Shown here one piece after another: positions 26,970 through 35,488 of a stretch of DNA of 64,000 bases. This stretch comes from Frateuria flava (GTDB lineage: Bacteria; Pseudomonadota; Gammaproteobacteria; Xanthomonadales; Rhodanobacteraceae), in assembly GCF_017837635.1 (NCBI RefSeq), contig NZ_JAGJRS010000019.1, forward strand, positions 62,001 to 126,000, read 5' to 3'. Within the stretch, counting starts at the first letter, position 1; every line of letters begins with the position of its first letter. The notes beneath the pieces are model-generated. The model saw nothing but the letters and a program-made list of their open reading frames with translations. It searched no databases and had not been told where the DNA came from. A program made the position numbers and the translations under genes.

Positions 26970-27790
26970 GCGCGGTCGCACCCGAAACCGGCCTGCTGGC
27001 CGAGGTGAGCGCGATCGCACGCGAAGCGGGCGATGCGATCCTGGCGATCTACCGCGACGAGTTCACCGTCGAGCACAAGGACGACAAGTCGCCGCTTACC
27101 GCCGCGGACCTGGCTGCCCAGCGCGTGATCGCCGCGGGCCTGGCACGCATCGCGCCGGATATTCCGGTGCTGTCGGAGGAGGCGCGCGCTGCACCGTGGA
27201 CCACGCGCCAGGCATGGTCACGCTACTGGCTCGTCGACCCGCTGGATGGCACGCGCGAGTTCGTCAAGCGCAACGGCGAATTCACCGTCAACATTGCGCT
27301 GGTCCAAGACCACCGTCCGGTGCTCGGCGTGGTGTTGGCGCCGGTCACCGGCGAACTGTTCGCCGCCGCCGACGGCCAGGGCGCCTGGCTGCAGCAGCAC
27401 GCGAATGGCCAATGGCAGCCGATCGGCGTGCGTGCGCTCGCCGCTCCCGCGGTGGTCGCCGGCAGCCGCTCGCACGGCAACGACACGCACGAGTTCCTCG
27501 ATGCGTTGCTGGGCACGCCCTACCAGCCGTTCCCGATGGGTTCCTCGCTGAAGTTCTGCCTGATCGCCCGCGCGGTGGCCGACCTTTACCTGCGGCTGGG
27601 CCCGACCAGCGAATGGGATACCGCAGCGGCGCAGTGCGTGCTGGAACAGGCCGGCGGTGCCGTGCTCGACCTGGCCGGCGACCCGTTGCGGTACAACACC
27701 AAAGACTCCGTGCTCAATCCGGAATTCCTCGCCGTGGGTGATCGCGCGGTCGATTGGAAGGCACGGCTGGCCAAGGCGAGGCCCGCCTGA
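26966..27790 (+). CDS. cysQ: 3'(2'),5'-bisphosphate nucleotidase CysQ
   Basis: Removes 3'-phosphoadenosine 5'-phosphate formed during sulfate assimilation. The 274-residue product shows the lithium-sensitive phosphatase motifs: SEEARAAPW (metal), YWLVDPLDGTREFVKRNGEFTVNIAL, and GPTSEWDTAAAQCVLEQAGG near the C-terminus, all typical of CysQ. It overlaps nudE by four bases and is followed after three bases by mazG. Confidence 0.94.
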   Translation: MSAVAPETGLLAEVSAIAREAGDAILAIYRDEFTVEHKDDKSPLTAADLAAQRVIAAGLARIAPDIPVLSEEARAAPWTTRQAWSRYWLVDPLDGTREFVKRNGEFTVNIALVQDHRPVLGVVLAPVTGELFAAADGQGAWLQQHANGQWQPIGVRALAAPAVVAGSRSHGNDTHEFLDALLGTPYQPFPMGSSLKFCLIARAVADLYLRLGPTSEWDTAAAQCVLEQAGGAVLDLAGDPLRYNTKDSVLNPEFLAVGDRAVDWKARLAKARPA

Positions 27791-27793
27791 TCC

Positions 27794-28591
27794 ATGGCGG
27801 GTCGCTACACGCTCGACGACCTGCTCGCGATCATGGCGCGCCTGCGTGATCCCGAGCGGGGCTGCCCGTGGGACGTGCAGCAGGACTTCGCCACGATCGC
27901 GCCCTACACCCTGGAGGAGGCCTACGAAGTCGCCGACGCGATCGATCGGGACGACTTCGATGACCTGCGCGAGGAATTGGGTGACCTGCTGCTGCAGGTG
28001 GTGTTCCACGCGCAGATGGCCAGCGAGCGTGGCCTGTTCGATTTCGCCGACGTCGCCCACGGGATCGCCGACAAGATGCGCCGACGCCACCCGCATGTTT
28101 TCGGCGAGGAACGCTACGAGGACGGCGAGGCACAGGCGCGCGCGTGGGAGGCCATCAAGGCGGCCGAGCGCGCCGAACGCGGGCATGCGCATGATGGCAG
28201 CGCGCTGGCTGGCATCTCGCGCGGCCTGCCGGAGTGGAAGCGTGCTGCCAAGCTGCAACAGCGTGCCGCGAGCGTCGGGTTCGAGTGGCGCGAGCCCGGC
28301 CCGGTGCTGGACAAGCTGGCCGAGGAAGTGGACGAGGTCCGCACCGAGTTTGCCGCTGGCGCCGATGTAGATCGGCTGGAGGACGAACTGGGCGACGTGC
28401 TGTTCGTTACCGCCAACTTGGCCCGTCACGCGGGTGTGGATTTCTCGCGCGCCCTGCGACGCGCCAATGCGAAGTTCGAGCGGCGTTTCCGACAGATGGA
28501 AACGCTCGCCGCTTCAGAAGGCCGCCCGCTGGCCGAGCGGAGCCTGCAGGAGCAGGAGGCGCTCTGGCAGCAGGCCAAACGCGCCGAGTGA
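27794..28591 (+). CDS. mazG: Nucleoside triphosphate pyrophosphohydrolase MazG
   Basis: House-cleaning enzyme that hydrolyses (d)NTPs to monophosphates, 265 residues (E. coli MazG has 263). Both MazG repeats are seen: the first with RGCPWDVQQDF, EEAYEVADAI and EELGDLLLQVVFHAQMA, the second with EEVDEVRTEF and EDELGDVLFVTANLARH, the acidic metal-binding helices. It ends the gspN-hisN-like-nudE-cysQ-mazG run. Confidence 0.95.
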   Translation: MAGRYTLDDLLAIMARLRDPERGCPWDVQQDFATIAPYTLEEAYEVADAIDRDDFDDLREELGDLLLQVVFHAQMASERGLFDFADVAHGIADKMRRRHPHVFGEERYEDGEAQARAWEAIKAAERAERGHAHDGSALAGISRGLPEWKRAAKLQQRAASVGFEWREPGPVLDKLAEEVDEVRTEFAAGADVDRLEDELGDVLFVTANLARHAGVDFSRALRRANAKFERRFRQMETLAASEGRPLAERSLQEQEALWQQAKRAE

Positions 28592-28596
28592 CCCGT

Positions 28597-28681
28597 GGTG
28601 GGCTTCCGCCCACCGTAGGTCCGGGCACGGTAAGACCGGCGCGCCACCGGATGTTCCGCGCAAGGTGGGCTCAAGCCCACC
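28597..28681. repeat. Two GGTGGGCT-type palindromes after mazG
   Basis: Palindromes GGTGGGCTTCCGCCCACC (28597-28614) and GGTGGGCTCAAGCCCACC (28664-28681) lie between the convergent mazG and a small periplasmic gene. The second is followed by CTGCGAGG. Close copies occur at 30117-30138, 38009-38026 and 38044-38061, making a REP-like family. Confidence 0.8.
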
Positions 28682-28699
28682 CTGCGAGGCAAGGCGGTT

Positions 28700-29206
28700 T
28701 CAGCGCGCCGTCGGCGTGTTCTTCTGCTGCCATTGCGCACGCATGCGTTCGCGCTCGGCGCGCATCTTCGCCTCGTTGGCGAGGTTCTCCGACAGGCTCT
28801 TGCGCAGCGTGGCGATCGCCTGGTCGACGTTGGCCGGCTGCGCCTGCAGGCGGGCGAGGCGATGGTAGACATAAGTGCGCAGATGCGGATCCTGCGACTT
28901 GGCCAGCACCTCGTTGTAGATGCCGGCCATGTCCTTCTCGCGCCCAGCCTCCCGATACAGCCGTTCCAGCGAGTGCAGGTCGGCCATGGCACCCATGCCT
29001 GGACCGTGTTCCATACGCATCCGGTGTATGCGCTCGCCCATGCGAGGCTCCTTGTGCATGCGCTGCATGTGCTCGCCCGTCGGGGCGGGAGCGGGGAGGG
29101 TGCGGGCCTGGGGCGCAGGTGTTGCGGCGGGCGCGTCCTGCGATATGGCCAGGGGGCTGGTCAGCAGCAGGGCGAGGGCAGGGGCGAGCAGAAGGCGGGT
29201 TGCCAT
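28700..29206 (-). CDS. Small predicted periplasmic protein, function unknown
   Basis: A 168-residue protein with an N-terminal signal peptide (MATRLLLAPALALLLTSPLA, cut probably after AISQD). An Ala/Pro-rich linker follows, then a Met/His/Arg-rich stretch (EHMQRMHKEP, RIHRMRMEHGPGMG, residues about 45-72). The C-terminal half is helical and charged and looks like one or two TPR-type helix pairs (LERLYREAGREKDMAGIYNEV). I do not recognise a family. The Met/His-rich part could bind metal, but that is only a guess. It is divergent from the GSGD-repeat protein. Confidence 0.7.
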   Translation of the reverse strand: MATRLLLAPALALLLTSPLAISQDAPAATPAPQARTLPAPAPTGEHMQRMHKEPRMGERIHRMRMEHGPGMGAMADLHSLERLYREAGREKDMAGIYNEVLAKSQDPHLRTYVYHRLARLQAQPANVDQAIATLRKSLSENLANEAKMRAERERMRAQWQQKNTPTAR

Positions 29207-29324
29207 GAGTGAGCTCCGTTCGAGTGTGTTCCGGAGAACGCGACCCGATTGGCGGCGTTGACTGCAACCCTGCAGGCGCCGGATGCATCCTAGGGGTGTT
29301 CATTCAGCCAAGCGGAGTTTCCCC

Positions 29325-30092
29325 ATGCGCCTCATCCTCGCCTCATTGCTGTTGCTCGCGCCGCTGGCCGGCCACGCAGCCGACCGCTGCGCCTTCGAGG
29401 CGCCGCGCAACCTCAGCGTCGACCTGGCCGGCGTGCGCGCCGTGCAGATCCAGGTGCACAGCTTCGATCTGCACGTGACCGGCCGGGCCGACGCCGGGAA
29501 GCTCGACGTGCGTGGCCGCGCCTGCGCGTCCGATCGCGACATGCTCGACCGGTTGGTCGTCACCCAGCGTCGCGAAGGCGACCAGCTGATTCTCGAACTG
29601 GGTAACGGGCGTGGCCTTCATTGGTTCGGCAGCGGCGAGGCGGGCCTCGACGTGACGGTCGAACTCCCGATCAACCTGCCGCTGACGGTAGAGGTGGGTT
29701 CCGGCGATGCCGAAGTCAGCGGCGTCGGCCAGCTCGACAGCCGTGTCGGCTCCGGTGACCTCAACGTCCGCAACGTGACCGGCCGCTTCGCCACCCGCGT
29801 GGGGTCCGGCGACGTGGAGGCGCATGACATCGGCAGCCTGGACCTGGGCTCGGTCGGTTCCGGCGACTTCAGCGCCAGCGGCATCGGCGGCGACGCGCGC
29901 GTGGGCAGCATCGGCTCCGGGGACGTGACCCTGCGCAACGTGCGCGGCAGCGTCCACGCCGACACGCTGGGCTCGGGCGACCTGGATGTCGACGGCGTCG
30001 GCGGTGACCTCAGCCTCGGTGCCAAGGGCAGCGGCGACGTCAGCCACAACAACGTCAAGGGCAAGGTGGACGTGCCGCGTGACGACGACTGA
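29325..30092 (+). CDS. Exported GSGD-repeat protein (DUF2807/DUF4097-like putative adhesin)
   Basis: A 255-residue secreted protein. The signal peptide is residues 1-19 (MRLILASLLLLAPLAGHAAD). From about residue 115 to the end there are seven GSGD motifs spaced about 15-22 residues apart (for example RVGSGDLNV, SVGSGDFSA, TLGSGDLDV), each ending a beta-strand turn, which predicts a beta-helix. This matches the head-to-tail auto-transporter-like DUF2807/DUF4097 families, which are common in Bacteria and have no settled function. The ATG at 29325 is chosen over 29283 because the signal peptide begins there. It ends with an acidic RDDD tail. Confidence 0.82.
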   Translation: MRLILASLLLLAPLAGHAADRCAFEAPRNLSVDLAGVRAVQIQVHSFDLHVTGRADAGKLDVRGRACASDRDMLDRLVVTQRREGDQLILELGNGRGLHWFGSGEAGLDVTVELPINLPLTVEVGSGDAEVSGVGQLDSRVGSGDLNVRNVTGRFATRVGSGDVEAHDIGSLDLGSVGSGDFSASGIGGDARVGSIGSGDVTLRNVRGSVHADTLGSGDLDVDGVGGDLSLGAKGSGDVSHNNVKGKVDVPRDDD

Positions 30093-30116
30093 TCGCACCG
30101 CACCGAACCCACCGTA

Positions 30117-30138
30117 GGGCGGGCTTCAGCCCACGCCC
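30117..30138. repeat. GGGCTTCAGCCC-type palindrome
   Basis: GGGCGGGCTTCAGCCCACGCCC forms a stem with a one-base bulge. It is another member of the GGTGGGCT-type family, between the GSGD-protein gene and the convergent transporter. Confidence 0.7.
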
Positions 30139-30195
30139 CCGCCGCGGCTAGCAACGGGGCGGAAGCCTGTCCTGCGCCCTCCGGCAATGCCTGCC

Positions 30196-31314
30196 TCAGC
30201 CCAGCCACCGCCATGCCAGGTACACCAGCGGTGCACTCACCAGCAGAAACGGCACCGATGCCTGATGCAGCGCGCGCAGCCCGTGTGGCTGGCGGGCCAG
30301 GCGCAGCGCAATGAGGTTGGCCAGCGAGCCGATCGCCAGTCCGAAGCCGCCCACGTTCACGGCGATGGCCAACGTGATCGGATCGTGCGCCCGTTCAAGC
30401 AACAGCACCGTCGCCGGCACGTTGCTGATGAGCTGCGAGGCGATGATGCCGCTCAGATAGAGCGTGAGTGGCTGGCTGAAATCCAGTCGGTCCAGCGTCG
30501 CGTTGACCGCCGGCAGTTCGGCCAGGTGGCCCAGTCCGAGGAAGATCGCGGCGAAGGTGAGCAGCAGCAACCAGTCCACCCGCGCCAGGCTGCGTGGGGC
30601 GGCGAGCACGAACACCAGCAGCAGCACGCCGGCGCCCAGCGCCGCGTGGCCGTACTCCATCAGTACCACCATCGCCGCCAACGCGATTGTCGACAGCGCG
30701 GCCAGTCCGCGTGCCACGGACTGGCGATCGAGCGCCTGCGGCGCCAGCGCGACCCGATCGCGCGGCAGCCAGATCCAGGTCAGCGCCGCCACCAGCGCGA
30801 ACATCATCACGGCCGCCGGCGCCATGGCCCAGGCAAACCCCAGGAACGACAGCTGCCCGTGCTGCCACAACAGCAGGTTCTGTGGACTGCCGATCGGGCT
30901 CAGCGTCGAGCCCGCGTTCACCGCCAGCGCTTCCAGCACCACCATGCGCAGCACCGGCAGGTTCGACAGGCCGCCTATCACCACCGTCAGCGGCACCAGC
31001 ACGAACAGGCTGACATCGTTGGTGAGCACCATGGACAGCAGCGCCGTGGCGGTCACCAGCAACAGGCCCAGGCTGCGCAGCGAATGCGCGCGAGCGACGA
31101 GCAGCGCGGCCACGTGTTGCACCATTGCGCTGTCGCGGATGCCCTGGATGGCGATCAGCAGCCCGGCCAGGCCAGCCAGCGTCGGCCCCTGCAGCCAGCG
31201 CCGCCAGGCGGCGATGGGCTGCGGATCGGCAAGCGCCAGCGCCAGCGTGAGCAGGGCGAAGGCGAGCAGCAGCCATTCGGCCTTGAGCCGATCCCGCCAG
31301 CGACGTGCCCTCAT
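30196..31314 (-). CDS. SLC13/ArsB-superfamily anion transporter (YbiR-like)
   Basis: A 372-residue polytopic inner-membrane protein with roughly ten hydrophobic segments. Two inverted-repeat signatures are visible: LTNDVSLFVLVPLTV with GSTLSPIGSPQNLLL in the first half, and SQLISNVPATVLLL with NVGGFGLAIGSLANLIAL in the second. These are the Ser-Asn-Thr-type ion-binding hairpins of the ion-transporter superfamily. E. coli YbiR is similar in size; the substrate (citrate, dicarboxylate or another anion) is not visible. A GST gene ends 13 bases upstream. Confidence 0.85.
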   Translation of the reverse strand: MRARRWRDRLKAEWLLLAFALLTLALALADPQPIAAWRRWLQGPTLAGLAGLLIAIQGIRDSAMVQHVAALLVARAHSLRSLGLLLVTATALLSMVLTNDVSLFVLVPLTVVIGGLSNLPVLRMVVLEALAVNAGSTLSPIGSPQNLLLWQHGQLSFLGFAWAMAPAAVMMFALVAALTWIWLPRDRVALAPQALDRQSVARGLAALSTIALAAMVVLMEYGHAALGAGVLLLVFVLAAPRSLARVDWLLLLTFAAIFLGLGHLAELPAVNATLDRLDFSQPLTLYLSGIIASQLISNVPATVLLLERAHDPITLAIAVNVGGFGLAIGSLANLIALRLARQPHGLRALHQASVPFLLVSAPLVYLAWRWLG

Positions 31315-31327
31315 CGGTTCGATCGGC

Positions 31328-31948
31328 CTACCACTCGACCAGGCCCTCGATGTCGTACAACCGCTGCCAGCTCGGTCGCGCGCGTACCCGGTCGGCCAAC
31401 CGCTTCAGCGCCGGCCAGTCGGTAGCCGGGCGCGGCATGTTGCGCGACCAGCGCATCAACATCGTCAAAAGCAGGTCCGCGCCGGAGAAGCGCTCGCCCA
31501 GAAGGTAGGGGCCATGGACGGCGAGGTGGGCATCGAGCAGGTCCCACACGCCCTCGATCCGCCGCTGCAGGGCGGCACGTACCGCCGGCGTGTCGTCCAG
31601 CTCCTGCGGATAGAACCAGAAGCGGTAGGCAGACATGAGCGTGTTGCTCAGATAGACGATCCACTGATACCAGGCCGCCCGCTCCGGCGTGCCCGGCGGT
31701 GGCGCGAGCGGCGAGTCGGGGTGCCGCTCGGCCAGCAGCATCAGCAGCCCGGCCGATTCGCTCAGCGGCGTGCCGTCGACCACCAGGGTGGGCACCACGC
31801 CGCGCGGGTTGAGCTTGAGGTAGTCGGGATCGTGCTGCGCCTTCGCGTCCAGGTCGACCCGTTTGAGCTCGTGCGGCGCGCCGGTTTCGAGCAGCGCGAG
31901 GTGCACCACCATGCTGGCGGTGCCCGGGGCGTAGTAGAGGGTGTACAT
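31328..31948 (-). CDS. Glutathione S-transferase family protein
   Basis: A 206-residue cytosolic enzyme. The thioredoxin-like N-terminal domain has YYAPGTASMVVHLAL (Ser at the GSH site), LNPRGVVPTLV (cis-Pro) and LSESAGLLMLL (GSH gamma-glutamyl contact). The C-terminal helical domain has FSGADLLLTMLMRW (N-capping box). The substrate is unknown. The ATG at 31948 follows CGGAGA; the frame extends upstream to 31993 without support. A small membrane-protein gene ends 15 bases before it. Confidence 0.9.
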   Translation of the reverse strand: MYTLYYAPGTASMVVHLALLETGAPHELKRVDLDAKAQHDPDYLKLNPRGVVPTLVVDGTPLSESAGLLMLLAERHPDSPLAPPPGTPERAAWYQWIVYLSNTLMSAYRFWFYPQELDDTPAVRAALQRRIEGVWDLLDAHLAVHGPYLLGERFSGADLLLTMLMRWSRNMPRPATDWPALKRLADRVRARPSWQRLYDIEGLVEW

Positions 31949-31962
31949 GGACGTCTCCGTAT

Positions 31963-32175
31963 TCACTCTCGCGGCGGATCGGTGTCGCCGCAACCTTTGG
32001 AGCCATTGCCCCGCACGGCGAGGCCGAGCGCGATGCCGAGGGCCACGCCGATACCGATGCCGGAGGCGACGTTACCCAGGGCCACGCCCATTCCTGCACC
32101 GATGCACGCACCCAGGGCAACGAACAGTCCCAGGCTGCCACCTCGGGGGCGGGGAAGTGCGCGACGGTCGGTCAT
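31963..32175 (-). CDS. Small glycine-zipper membrane protein
   Basis: A 70-residue protein. After a charged MTDRRALPRPRGG start, one Gly-rich hydrophobic stretch spans about residues 14-54 (LGLFVALGACIGAGMGVALG and VASGIGIGVALGIALGLAV) with GxxxG spacing, typical of glycine-zipper helices that pack in membranes. The tail is polar with a CGDTD end. The family is unknown. It lies upstream of the GST in the same direction, so it may be co-transcribed. Confidence 0.6.
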   Translation of the reverse strand: MTDRRALPRPRGGSLGLFVALGACIGAGMGVALGNVASGIGIGVALGIALGLAVRGNGSKGCGDTDPPRE

Positions 32176-32214
32176 GGGCGTGCTCCGGATGAAAGGATCA
32201 GTCTGGGGCCGCGC

Positions 32215-34695
32215 TCATCCTTCCCGCAACAATCGCATTGGGGAGGTGCGGGTGACCTTGCGGGTGCCGGCCAGGCCCAGCAGCATGATCACGACCGCCG
32301 CCGCCAGCGCCGAAGCCAGCAGCGGAACGGGCGGCGGCACGAAGTCGTCCAGCCGGAACACTGCGCGCCCGAGCCACCAGCCAGCGCCAAACGCGCCCAG
32401 TGCGGCGGTGAGGCCGGCGATCAGGCCGAGCAGCGCGAACTCGCAAGCGGCCGCCAGCCGCAACTGGCCACGGCGCGCGCCCAGCGTGCGCAGCAGCGCG
32501 GCCTCGTGCCGGCGCTCGGCTGCGCTGGTGGCGAGCGCCGCGGCGAGCACCAGTCCACCAGCCAGCAGGCTGAAACCCAGCACCCAGCGCACGGCGCCGC
32601 CGACCTGCGCGACGATCTCACGCACGCGATCCAGCAGCGCATCGACGTCGACCAGGCTCAAGTTGCTGTAGTCCCGCGACAACTTCGCCAGCGCGTCAGC
32701 ATGTCCGCGCGGCAGGTAGAAGCTGGCCAGCCAGGTGTGCGGCAGGTCGCTCGCATGGGCCGGGTCCAGCAGCAGGAAGAAGTTCACCCGGAACGAGCTC
32801 CAGTCGACCTGGCGCACGCTGCCCACGGTCGCCTCCAGCGTGCCCTCGCCCACGTCAAAGCGCATGCGGTCGCCGATTTTCAGCGCGAACATGTCCCGCC
32901 ACATCGTGTCTACCGAGACTTCCGCATCGGGCGGATGGGCGCCAGCCCAGCGGCCGGTGACCACCCGGTTGGACGGTGGCAGCGTGCCGGTCCAGGACAG
33001 GCGCAACTGGCGGTCGGCCCACTCCTTGGCGCGTGGGTCGGCGAAGTGCAGCTGGTCCACCGGCTTGCCGTTGATCGCGGCAAGCTTGCCCACCGCCAGT
33101 GGCAGCATGTTGAGCTCCTGCGCGCCCAGGCGTTGCAGGCGCGCGGTGAAATCCGCCCGCTGGTCGTCCTGCAGGTTGAGCACGAACCAGTTGGGCGTAT
33201 CCGCCGGCAGCTCGCGGCGCCAGCCTTCGAGCAGCGCCGGCGCGACTACCGCGAGCAGCAGCAGCGCGACCAGGCCGAGGCTGAGCGCGGTGGCCTGCAC
33301 CGTGCTGAGGCCGCGCCGCCGCGCCAGCGCGGCCAGCCCGAGCCGCAGCGCCGGGTGAGCACCCGGCGCAATACGCCGCGCGAACCACAGCAGCACCAGC
33401 GCGAGCAGGGCCGCGAGCAGGGCGACGCCAAACAGGCTGACAGCCAGGATGCCGGCCAGCTTCGCCGAGCCGCTCTGGCTCCAGATGAGCGCCAGCGCAA
33501 CCAGCCCGGGCACGAGGTACAGCGCATCCACCCGACGCACCCGCCGGGCCATGCTGGCGCGGAACACGGCTACCGGCGGCACCTCCGCCAGCCGCGCCAG
33601 CGGAGGCAGCGCAAAGCCGGCGAGCACGGCCAGGCCCATTGCCGCGGCGCCCCATGCCGGCAACAGGGGCAGCGCAGTGGGCACGTGCACGAACGTGGCG
33701 CCGGCCAGGCGCCAGGCGCCCTCGGCCAGGGCCCAGGACAGCAGCACGCCAAGCAACGCCGCCGGCAGGGCGAGCGCGCCCAGAGTCGCAAGCAGCAGGG
33801 CGAAAACGCGGGCGCGCGCGGTCCCCAGCGCTCGCAGCAGGGCGATCTCCGGGGTCTTGCGCCGCGCGTAGCGCTGCGCGGCCAGCGCGATCGCCACCCC
33901 GGCCAGCAACGCCGAAAGTAGCGCGGTCAGGCGCAGGAACGCACCGGCGCGGTCGAACGCGTTGCGCATGCGTTGCTGGGTCTGCTCGGGCGTCACCAAC
34001 TCAGCGCCCTGCGGCAGGGGACGGCTCTTGACCCAGGCGAGCCAGTCGCCGATGGCCGCGGGTGCGCCGGCCACGAGCAGGCGATGGCGCGCGCGGCTGC
34101 CCACACCGAGCAGCCCGGCGCGCTGCGCGTCGGCCAGGTTCATCAGCGCACGGGGGGCCAGGGCAAACAGCTGGCCACCATCGGGCTGGCTCACCAGCTC
34201 GGCCGCGACGGTGAGTTCCTGGCCACCCACCTGCACGCGGTCGCCCACGCCCAGCCCCAGCGCTACCAGCGCGCGATGATCCAGGTAGACGGTGCCGGCG
34301 GCCGGTCCGTGCCCGGCGGAGGTGGCTCCATGTGCGGCCAGCTCCAGCGTGCCGCGCAGGGGCCAGGCGCCGTCGACGGCATCGACGTCGAGCAGCTGGC
34401 CGCGTTCGCCGGCGAAGGCGACACTGGGGAAACCGGCGCTGCGCGTTACGGCCAGGTCGCGCTGGCGGGCCTCGGTAGCGTAGGGCGGCGGCAGCGCCTG
34501 CGGTGCGGACAGGCCCGCGTCGCCACCGATCAGCTCCGCGGCGCTGGCGAGCAGGCCGCGTTCGACCCGGCTGGCGAGCGTCGCCACCACGCCCAGTGAC
34601 ACGACGGCGAGCAGCAGCGAGGCGGCCAGTGTGCGCAGTTCGGGCAGATGCCATTCGCGGCGCAGGGTGCGCAAGGCAAGGCGGAGCAGCTTCAT
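32215..34695 (-). CDS. ABC transporter permease, FtsX/LolC type (YbbP-like)
   Basis: An 826-residue inner-membrane protein with about ten membrane segments in the YbbP arrangement. An N-terminal helix (LAASLLLAVVSLGVVATLAS) is followed by a MacB-like periplasmic domain, three FtsX-type helices near residues 255-370, two more helical pairs near 395-500, a second periplasmic domain, and three C-terminal FtsX helices with ALLRTLGARRGQLRLA. In E. coli YbbA-YbbP is divergent from tesA, as here. The substrate is unproven; a lipid or lipoprotein is plausible. The start lies 97 bases after the ATPase stop. Confidence 0.88.
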   Translation of the reverse strand: MKLLRLALRTLRREWHLPELRTLAASLLLAVVSLGVVATLASRVERGLLASAAELIGGDAGLSAPQALPPPYATEARQRDLAVTRSAGFPSVAFAGERGQLLDVDAVDGAWPLRGTLELAAHGATSAGHGPAAGTVYLDHRALVALGLGVGDRVQVGGQELTVAAELVSQPDGGQLFALAPRALMNLADAQRAGLLGVGSRARHRLLVAGAPAAIGDWLAWVKSRPLPQGAELVTPEQTQQRMRNAFDRAGAFLRLTALLSALLAGVAIALAAQRYARRKTPEIALLRALGTARARVFALLLATLGALALPAALLGVLLSWALAEGAWRLAGATFVHVPTALPLLPAWGAAAMGLAVLAGFALPPLARLAEVPPVAVFRASMARRVRRVDALYLVPGLVALALIWSQSGSAKLAGILAVSLFGVALLAALLALVLLWFARRIAPGAHPALRLGLAALARRRGLSTVQATALSLGLVALLLLAVVAPALLEGWRRELPADTPNWFVLNLQDDQRADFTARLQRLGAQELNMLPLAVGKLAAINGKPVDQLHFADPRAKEWADRQLRLSWTGTLPPSNRVVTGRWAGAHPPDAEVSVDTMWRDMFALKIGDRMRFDVGEGTLEATVGSVRQVDWSSFRVNFFLLLDPAHASDLPHTWLASFYLPRGHADALAKLSRDYSNLSLVDVDALLDRVREIVAQVGGAVRWVLGFSLLAGGLVLAAALATSAAERRHEAALLRTLGARRGQLRLAAACEFALLGLIAGLTAALGAFGAGWWLGRAVFRLDDFVPPPVPLLASALAAAVVIMLLGLAGTRKVTRTSPMRLLREG

Positions 34696-34792
34696 GGAGC
34701 GCCTCCGTGCCGGCGTGAATCCTGCGCGCGATGCGCCGTGGGAGGCGCGTGGTGGTCCCGCCCAGGATGCGCTCCTGCAGGATGCCGGCGCC

Positions 34793-35488
34793 TCATCGGG
34801 CGGCCGCCGGCGTGGCGACGCGGCCTTCCATCAGCTCCACGCCCCGGCCACAGCGCGCGGCCAGCTGTGCGTCGTGGGTTACCAGCACGAGCGTGGTGTG
34901 GTGATCACGGTTGAGCGCGAACAACAGGTCGGCGACATGACGCCCTGTGCGCTGGTCGAGGTTGCCGGTCGGCTCGTCGGCGAACAGCACCCGCGGGCCG
35001 TGCACGAAGGCTCGCGCGATCGCCACGCGTTGCTGCTCGCCGCCGGACAACTGCGCCGGGTAGTGGCGCCGGCGCGCATGCAGGCCAACCGCGTCGAGCG
35101 CGTCGTGCGCGCGCTGGCGTGCATCGTCGCGGCCTTCCAGTTCCAGCGGCAGCATCACGTTTTCCTCCGCGGTGAGCGCAGGGAGCAGGTGGAAGGACTG
35201 GAACACGAAACCGACCAGCCGTCGGCGCAGATCCGCCCGCGCCTCCTCATCCATCGCCTGCAGCGGCTGGCCCCCAAGATGGATGGCGCCGGTGCTGGGC
35301 ACGTCCAGCCCGGCCAGCAGGCCCAGCAAGGTGGTCTTGCCCGAGCCCGACGCGCCGACGATGGCGAAGCTTTCGCCGGCATGGACCGCCAGGCTCACGC
35401 CGGCCAGGATATCCAGCCTTCCCTCGGGGCCACGAACCGTCTTGCTAACATCGCGGGCCTCCAGAAGCGGTTGGGAAGGTTCGCTCAT
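34793..35488 (-). CDS. ABC transporter ATP-binding protein (YbbA/LolD-like)
   Basis: A 231-residue ATPase partner of the permease downstream. Walker [10 protein letters not shown] (about residues 44-52), signature [14 protein letters not shown], Walker [10 protein letters not shown] and switch VTHD are all intact. The ATG at 35488 overlaps the tesA ATG on the other strand: the bases CATG at 35486-35489 contain both start codons. Its ribosome site GAGGA therefore lies inside tesA. Confidence 0.93.
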   Translation of the reverse strand: MSEPSQPLLEARDVSKTVRGPEGRLDILAGVSLAVHAGESFAIVGASGSGKTTLLGLLAGLDVPSTGAIHLGGQPLQAMDEEARADLRRRLVGFVFQSFHLLPALTAEENVMLPLELEGRDDARQRAHDALDAVGLHARRRHYPAQLSGGEQQRVAIARAFVHGPRVLFADEPTGNLDQRTGRHVADLLFALNRDHHTTLVLVTHDAQLAARCGRGVELMEGRVATPAAAR

